Assembly (NCBI GenBank): GCA_001600035.1
Contig: BCIT01000022.1
Location: 468 to 64,467 of the forward strand
Direction of reading: 5' to 3'
Origin: Holtermanniella nyarrowii
Taxonomy: Eukaryota > Basidiomycota > Tremellomycetes > Holtermanniales
DNA length: 64,000 nucleotides
Below the pieces are notes generated by a model. It did no database searches and was not told the origin of the DNA. It saw nothing but the letters and a program-made list of their open reading frames with translations. Below are positions 58,124 to 64,000 of the stretch, in pieces; position 1 is the stretch's first letter; each line of letters starts with the position of its first letter. The translations under genes were made by a program, and so were the position numbers.

Positions 58124-60382
58124 CTAGAATACAGCCCCATCACTCGCCCTCCGTTGCCCACACCAACTCGACTCAACACTATCTCTCGAGCTCGAAGCTC
58201 TAGATGACTCATCTCCCGTCGACGACGCCGCAACGGCCGCACTGGCACTCTGCACGCGTCCAGAAAGCCAACCGGCAAAACACCCGCGCATGCAAAAGCT
58301 CGAGTAAAAGTCCGCTTCAACGCGAGCTTTGGATGTCAAGCCTTTAGCCTTGAACGCCAGTGGATTCGGCCCTTTGGTCTTGAGATGCTCGAGGAAAGCT
58401 GGAAGTGAGAAGGGCTTGATCTTGCCTGTTGGTTCGTTTGCTGGTGGAATGAGAGTCTGAAAGTAGCGATTCAGAGGGACGAGCATCTTCTCTGTGAGCT
58501 GCTGGAAGTAGGTGCGTAGCGCGTCATTGCCCTCGGGATCTGTCGTCAGCCAGTATCGAAACCTGACGTACCATCGAAGCGGCCTGCGGCTACCAAGGCC
58601 TCAAGACGTTTGAGTAGCACTCGGTCTTTGGAGATATGTCGATGCCTTTTACTGATGAAGCCGTCTGGAGCTTCAGGAACACCACTGCGCGGTCGATCGG
58701 CCGAGATGGAAATGACATTTGGCCAGTGAGCAGCTGCATTGCGGAAGAAGGGATTCTGTCATCAGCTCGCGATCAATCCAAACGTACCGTCACGCCGACC
58801 ACCACGCCAGCTTGTGGCTTATTCGAGTTGACGAGCAATGAGAAATCGTGATCGTGAATATGCAGATAAGGCCGAAAGTCACCAACAGGCGAGAAAGGTC
58901 TCAACAGATCCCGCAACCACCAGACGATGTCCGAACATGTTTTGGGGTCAGGAGCAATGACCAATACAGGCTCTGCTAGCAGTAGGGATTCCCAAAGTGA
59001 CCAGAGAGACGGAAGGAATGATGCGAATGCGCGAAGAGGTGTAGAGGGTGGAAGAGATGCAAGAATCTGCGTTAACGAAAGAAATGGGCGAGGTACTTAC
59101 TGTCCGTGAGTGATCGTCTGGCTGAATAGGAGGGAAGGCGCGTCCTATTTGGGGTGCTTCAGTCATATCAGGCAACTTGACATTCAAGATGTTGGACATG
59201 AGTGGCAGACCAAGGGTTGCGTCCGGGACGGGATCAGGCCTGTTGTCAATCTGGGCACTGCAGCTGCAAGCAAAGCCTACCAAGAAGCTATCGAATGACA
59301 AGCAGCTTCCAGAGCCGACTCGCCGTGCTCAAAGTAAGACGGTGCCAAGCGATCCAGGACAGCAGTGAACAGCGCTGGAAACGATAGATGCGTCAAGATG
59401 ACAAGTGATTTCTGTCATGAGCTCAGAACGGCCGTGTAGCTCACCTGCATATAGCCGCGCTTGATCTCTCCATCTCGTTTTTGCTCAAACCAAACAAAGC
59501 CGTAGAGCCACTGCCGACCCCGACCATCCCACTTGCGGTACTCTTCAGCCTTCTCGCCTTTACTGCGTTCTCGATCTCGTTTCCGCTCCGAAACAGATCG
59601 TATGATGTCTGGTGGTTCTGCATCAAATCCTGCACCCGGTTGAGGTGACCCTGGTTCTGGCAGATTCAATGTCTCTTCGTCCGGTGCAATGTGTCGTATC
59701 TTGAATGAAAAGGGAATGGAGCCTTCGGCGAACAGACTTGTGTCTGGAAAGGAAGAAAAGGCACTGTCATCAGCTAGTAAAGCCAATAGACGTACACGTT
59801 TTCCTTTTCGCCAGGACCCCACCGCCGCGAACCGACCCGTCGATGTACCACCGGCCCTCTTTCAAGATCAAAGTTGCACACCACAATCTCTTTGACCCAT
59901 CTACCCATTTTTGTCGCTGTCTCTTGGCTAATCAGGGGCCCGTGCCGCGACGATGCAGGCTGAGTCTTACTCCTCGTTGGTGATAAAGGAGCAAAGGTCG
60001 GCCGGGCTTGAGTTGAGGGGTGTGCTGAGAGGGCCTTTTGTGAAGATGAGTCCGCTGAAGGAATGCGCAGGTTCAAAGAGCGTGACCGTGATAGAGACGA
60101 GTTGAGCCGCGGACGAGAGCTGCTTGGACTGTTGTCCACCTGGTTCGCCAGCTCAGCCCTAGCGGCCATAAAGTATGAGCTCGACCCCTCTGCCTTTGGT
60201 GTCCGATCACTCGTCGGATTCTCCTGTTCCGACGCAGTTCTTGTTACATCTATTGTTCGACCGTTGGGTGAGAATCTTGTAGTGTCGAGGGGTGACGGCC
60301 GGGTATTCGACCCCGAGCTTTCAGACCTCATCGACGACGACAAGCCAATGTCGCCGTCATCGTCGATCTGCAGCGAGTTCAT
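58124..60382 (-). CDS. DENN-domain protein, DENND6 type
   Basis: This is a DENN-fold protein, a probable Rab guanine-nucleotide exchange factor in membrane traffic. I take ATG 60382 (MNSLQIDDDGD) as start; the frame is open upstream but has no earlier ATG. After a Ser-rich lead, MGRWVKEIVVCNFDLERGPV and HRRVGSRRWGPGEKEN join AFSSFPDTSLFAEGSIPFSF with KIRH, the uDENN start of DENND6 (CFDLExG, then LSFPDS and FxFR). The core includes WLYGFVWFEQKRDGEIKRGY, SLVILTHLSFPALF, SLWESLLLAEPVLVIAPDP and HDHDFSLLVNSNKPQAGVVV-type cDENN elements. GFISKRHRHISKDRVLLKRL follows. The tail is Ser-rich and ends at 58124. Family assignment to DENND6 rather than Avl9/Afi1 is by motif order. Confidence 0.82.
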
Positions 60383-60980
60383 TGCGCCTGACCTTGACGT
60401 ACAGCCTGTATGACTAACTTCAGACGAGGAGCTGTTGTACCCTTTATGTTGGTTGTTGGAACTGCTATATCTACGTCGCACTGCACCTCCTGAAGCTGGT
60501 CATAGTGATCACCAGGCACGTGAAGTCGGTATCCCGAATTCTGGAATGTGGCAAGCAATCGGATGTGGCACTGCTGACTTTGGCCGCTTCAGAAAGCGCT
60601 CGTCAACGGCGGCTGATATTATCTGTCTCCTCAGTGAGCCTGATGAAGCTTGCTGACTGATGAATGCTGATTTGCAGTATCGTCCAGATGAGCACCACGT
60701 CTGACCAGAAAACAGCAGGGGCGCGAAACAAACTTCCATGGTTAGTGGTCGAATCAAAAGACAACATCATTCAGCTCCTTGACTCTTCAGCTGCAGATCA
60801 GCATCCAGCAGCCTGCACGGATGCCGATGGCATTTCGAGCACCGTACCCGCAAGACTCGATGACGGCGTCAGCGTATTCACTGCGACTTGGTAGGTTGAA
60901 TGAATTTCGCTAACAAGAATCGAACTTGCGTTCCCCACGTTTGCATGCCAGTGGCAGCAATGCATTATCCGACATAATCC
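60383..60980. other. intergenic, DENND6 promoter and GH43 3' flank
   Basis: A plus-strand frame of 69 codons from ATG 60688 (MSTTSDQKTAGARNKLPWLV) and an intron-like GTGAGC...TTTGCAG at about 60632-60678 hint at a small gene. No domain is recognised and I do not call it. A tRNA-like T-arm lies at 60905-60930. Confidence 0.35.
60905..60930 (-). pseudogene. tRNA T-arm-like fragment
   Basis: On the minus strand GCAAG-TTCGATT-CTTGT forms a five-pair stem (one G-T) with a TpsiC-type loop, followed by TAGCGAA. No D arm, anticodon arm or pairing 5' acceptor strand is found upstream. At best it is a relic; chance is possible. Confidence 0.25.
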
Positions 60981-62751
60981 TCACTCTCCCCCCAAGTAGA
61001 TCCCTTCCCACGAAACATCTTTGAACCATGCCTTATCAAGACAGCCAAAGCCCTTGGCACCTTGCGCGTACAGACCGAGATGGGTGCCCGTGAAGATTGA
61101 ATCAAACGGCCTGGTCCGTACCAGAACCCGCGACTGAATGGAGCCAATTTCCTTCTTCGAGGAGGCCGAGATGAAGGAAAAGGTGTAGGACGTGGGCTGA
61201 GCTCGAACGATAAAAGTGACCGGTCCCGAATCGTCAAGTGGTTCAACGATTTCCTGGTAATCAGCGCTGTCAGCGCAAACGATGTCACTGACCTTGAACT
61301 CATCGCTGTCAGGATTGGGGAAGCGAAAGAGGATCTCGCGCTTGCCGTTCGAGGTACCTCGTACACCGATACGGGCGTATGACCACTTGGACCAAAAGAC
61401 TGTGGTGCCGGCCTCTTCGCCAGGACTGGGTTTGAAGTCTACGGTGACTTGCCAAGTTCCTTCGAAGGCAACCTGCTTTTGCAGCACCAGCGTTGGGCAC
61501 TCGTCATCATCAAGAGTGAATGGACCGCCTCGGAGACCAAGACTGCCAGGGCGCGAGATGAGATCATGCTCGACTTTGACTGGGGTGCGGAGGTGGTACC
61601 AACTCAGGGGAAGATCTGTCGTCAGCGTCAGCGTCACAGGAAGGAACACTCACCATTGGACTCGGATGTGAACGAGTAATCAAAGCGATGCTTGGCCGGG
61701 AGCCGCTGCAGGCCTAGCGAAGCGCTACCCTGCTCTTCGATTGGCTTGCGACCATTAACGATTGGCCAGCCGTCGACCCACTCGACAGGCGCGAGGAACG
61801 TCTCACGACCCAGCTGACTGAGCACAGCCTTTTCGCCGTCTCGCTGAGGCCTCACAGCAAGGAAGACCGACCACCACCGACCATCCTTGCCCTCGACCAG
61901 GTCCATGTGACCCGTCTGCTGAACGGTGGGATGATCCGCATTGTACACCATAGGATTGACCGTGCTCTCTTGCCCACACTCCCATGGACCAAGGGGACTA
62001 CTGCTGCGATAAACCCACTCTTGATGCTTGGCCTCGGTGCCACCCTCTGCCAGAATGACATAGTAGACGTTGTCCTTCTTGAAGATGTGAGGGCCTTCAG
62101 CGACATGGGGTGCGAAGGGTGAGATGCGCAGAAGAGTAGGGCGCGCTTTGATGTTGGCAGTCTCGATATCGATCTCGACGACGTAGGAACCAAATGCCAT
62201 GTGGACGTTAGGGATACCGGTCTCAAAGATCATGGTGGTGAAGGAAAGGTAGACTTTGTCATCGTTATCAAAGAAGAGCTAAAGTCAGTCAAGTCTTTAG
62301 ACACACCCACATCTTGGTCGATGCCGGTCACATCGAGATAGATGGGTTTGGACCACGAGTCACGATCAAAGATATTGTCCGTAGACACTATAAAGCCTCG
62401 TGGAGCCACAATTCCCTACTGTCAGCGCCGCTTGTCACTTCCACTCACATCGCGACCAGACCACATCCTGTTGCGGAAATTGCAGCAGCAGGTCACGTAC
62501 CAGCGACCGCGGTGATGACGGATCGTAGGCGCGTAAAGACCTCCGCCAGCCTCGATAGTACGCATGTTGTGGTGGTTTTCATTGCCCATGGCATGATTGA
62601 CTAGCTTCCAGTTGATCAAGTCGGTCGAGTGGTAGATGGGCAGCCCAGGAAAGTACTCAAAAGTGCTGGTCGTCAAGAAGTAATCGTCCCCAACGCGAAC
62701 GATGGATGGATCAGGGTTGAAGCCTGGGATGATGGGATTGCGAAAAGACAT
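60981..62751 (-). CDS. GH43 glycoside hydrolase (xylosidase/arabinofuranosidase)
   Basis: This is a GH43 five-bladed propeller enzyme, likely beta-xylosidase or alpha-arabinofuranosidase of the XynB-like group. ATG 62751 gives MSFRNPIIPGFNPDPSIVRV; Asp14 in NPDPS is the general base. The transition-state Asp lies in GIDQDLFFDNDDKVYLSF, and the acid Glu in HVAEGPHIFKKDNVYYVI. RWWSVFLAVRP follows. The C-terminal beta-sandwich module includes DLPLSWYHLRTPV, RGGPFTLDDDECPTLVLQKQ and GTWQVTVDFKPSPGEEAGTT, ending GIYLGGE at 60981. There is no signal peptide, so the enzyme is intracellular and would act on imported oligosaccharides. Introns are few (about 62276, 62440 and 61630 areas). The transcription-factor-like gene lies directly upstream on the same strand. 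Confidence 0.92.
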
Positions 62752-63007
62752 GTTGTGCTTGCTCAGGAGGAGAACAGCGCATTGTCAAGCTGATCTTGTT
62801 TGGTTATGGACGTCCGCTCTGCTGGACGCGTCCGCTCACGGCAGCAGCGTCCACACAAAAGTCCACCCGGGCCTGAACAGCTAGCCGAGATCAGCCGAAG
62901 AAAGCAGCGGCGAGCCGAGGTTAGCGGTACCTCCGAGATTGCGCATTCAGAGCTGATCCCATGTCAGAACATACAACAACAGACATAATGCATGATTATT
63001 TGCAACG

Positions 63008-64000
63008 CTACGCGAAAGCGCTGACATCCTTTGCCTCGGCCAATTTGAGAAGCACCAATGACAATGAGGCGCCGATGCCCCAGGCCCTGCAATTCGCGAG
63101 GTATTTGGCTCCAGCGCGAAGAATACGCTCAGCAGATGGACGTCTTTCGCCAAAGACTTGCTCGAGGTCCATGGCGGACAGCACATCCGCTTGCGATAGC
63201 TTGATGTAGACCCACAACGTGAGCAAACCAGTGAAAGCGCTCGTGGGAGCGTAGAGGAGATTGGATTGTCGATGGATGTCCAGAGACTGAAGGAGGGCCA
63301 AGGCATGCGAAGCCGCTCGTGCTGACTCTTCAGACGCAGCCCAGCCTCTCAGCCTCAGCCACGCAGTTTCAGCTTGCGCTGGACCATGCTCTGGCGTCAG
63401 TGATGCACGTGAAGACACTCACTTCCAGCGGCCGCAAAAAGATCTCTTGAATTGACATTGAGAGCCAAAATTCCGAGATGGAACAGAACCCGCCCACTGA
63501 CGCTGTGAGCGTCTGAAGCTGTGGTGTAATAATGATCTCTCCACAAGCCGAATGAACCTTCCAACCACTGCTGTTAGCACCATCCACGAAAGCAAATCAC
63601 ATCCTTGCGACCTTCGAACCCGAGTCCCTTCTCCAGAGGTTCGTCAAGCTTGTACAGCGGGATATGCAGACCGATAGAGTGGTAGACCCCCAATTGCGAA
63701 CGAAACTCAAAGACATGATGATGCAGTGCATTCATCAAACACAAGCTTGCGAACGAGCTGATGTGATCGATTGGAGGGAGACTGTAGGTGGCGTATGACG
63801 GTGTGAGTAGAGATGAAATCCTTCCTGTTAAGCGGCTCAATGATCTCACTCACGAAATGGAGAAGAACGGAGCCGGTGGAATCGGTGCGACGCCAAGCAT
63901 GCCTTGCCATTCTTGCATATTCCGCGCTTGCCAAAATTTGTCGTCACAAGGCAGTATAGTGGATATCATCTCGCCCTGAGATGAGTAGGATGGAATGTCA
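63008..64000 (-). CDS. fungal transcription-factor-like protein, C-terminal part
   Basis: Only the C-terminal portion is in the window; the N-terminus lies beyond 64000. Exons give LVRKLVFDEC-type and FEFRSQLGVYHSIGLHIPLY helices, then WLEGSFGLWRDHYYTTASDA, SGRVLFHLGILALNVNSRDL, RAWSSASAAWLRLRGW and ASHALALLQSLDIHRQSNLL. The end is TSAFTGLLTLWVYIKLSQAD and ISASLSLVLLKLAEAKD-like helices, with the stop at 63008. This all-helical pattern with conserved aromatic positions resembles the fungal-specific transcription factor domain of Zn2Cys6 regulators. No zinc cluster is visible in the part present. The 256 nt to the GH43 start hold the GH43 promoter, which suggests, but does not show, that it regulates that enzyme. 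Confidence 0.6.

Noticed and set aside
60435-60894. Possible small spliced plus-strand gene upstream of DENND6
   Set aside because: The intron-like element is good but joining either side gives short products without recognisable sequence.
1-64000. CRISPR arrays, bacterial operons, ribosome-binding sites
   Set aside because: The sequence is eukaryotic with spliceosomal introns; no regularly spaced repeats were seen.

Overview
The window is 64 kb of a compact, intron-rich fungal nuclear genome, most likely from a basidiomycete. Conserved eukaryotic proteins are split by many introns of about 35-70 nt. These have GTRNGT donors and CTGAC/CTAAC-like branch points lying only a few bases before the acceptor. 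Genes lie tens to a few hundred bases apart on both strands. A Bub1/Mad3 fusion kinase, a caprin-like protein, an HMMR-like coiled-coil protein and a Ccg-9 type trehalose phosphorylase also fit. I cannot name the species.

Layout. 1-2376: gene-poor, holding a Ty1/copia fossil and a diverged inverted repeat. 2377-18623: dense core with a CSC1/OSCA channel (-), FIT/Scs3 lipid-droplet protein (+), AP180 clathrin adaptor (-), URA5 OPRT (+), ORC4 (-) and MadBub kinase (-). 18624-23379: an acidic, Ser-rich DUF2457-like protein (+) between non-coding stretches. 23380-30386: trehalose phosphorylase (+), a two-BRCT zinc-finger protein (+) with an in-frame stop to explain, and a 3-hydroxyacyl-CoA dehydrogenase (-). 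30387-32574: gene-poor, with a DEAH-helicase-like remnant. 32575-45273: NIPA magnesium transporter (+), a small membrane-anchored protein (-), Timeless/Tof1 (+), PWP2 (-), HMMR-like protein (+). 45274-49533: 4.3 kb without a recognisable gene but with tandem repeats. 49534-54926: caprin-like RGG protein (+) converging on an ankyrin-DIL protein (-). 54927-60980: small stress-type proteins including HSP12/HSP9 (+) and a DENND6-type protein (-). 60981-64000: intracellular GH43 glycosidase (-) and the C-terminal part of a fungal transcription-factor-like protein (-), cut by the window edge.

The genes are mostly housekeeping and do not form one pathway. Replication and checkpoint functions recur (ORC4, MadBub, Timeless, BRCT protein), but eukaryotic gene order gives little reason to read this as a system. 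I found no CRISPR array, no intact mobile element, no secondary-metabolite cluster and no rRNA. The best leads are gene-structure oddities: the madBub fusion, an in-frame TGA in the BRCT gene, a GC-AG intron, a stopless 48-nt intron, a tandem acceptor at the PWP2 C-terminus and a tRNA 3'-half-like relic inside an intron. The gene-poor islands are the next best. Exon boundaries were read by eye; gene spans are given, and most individual introns are not listed.
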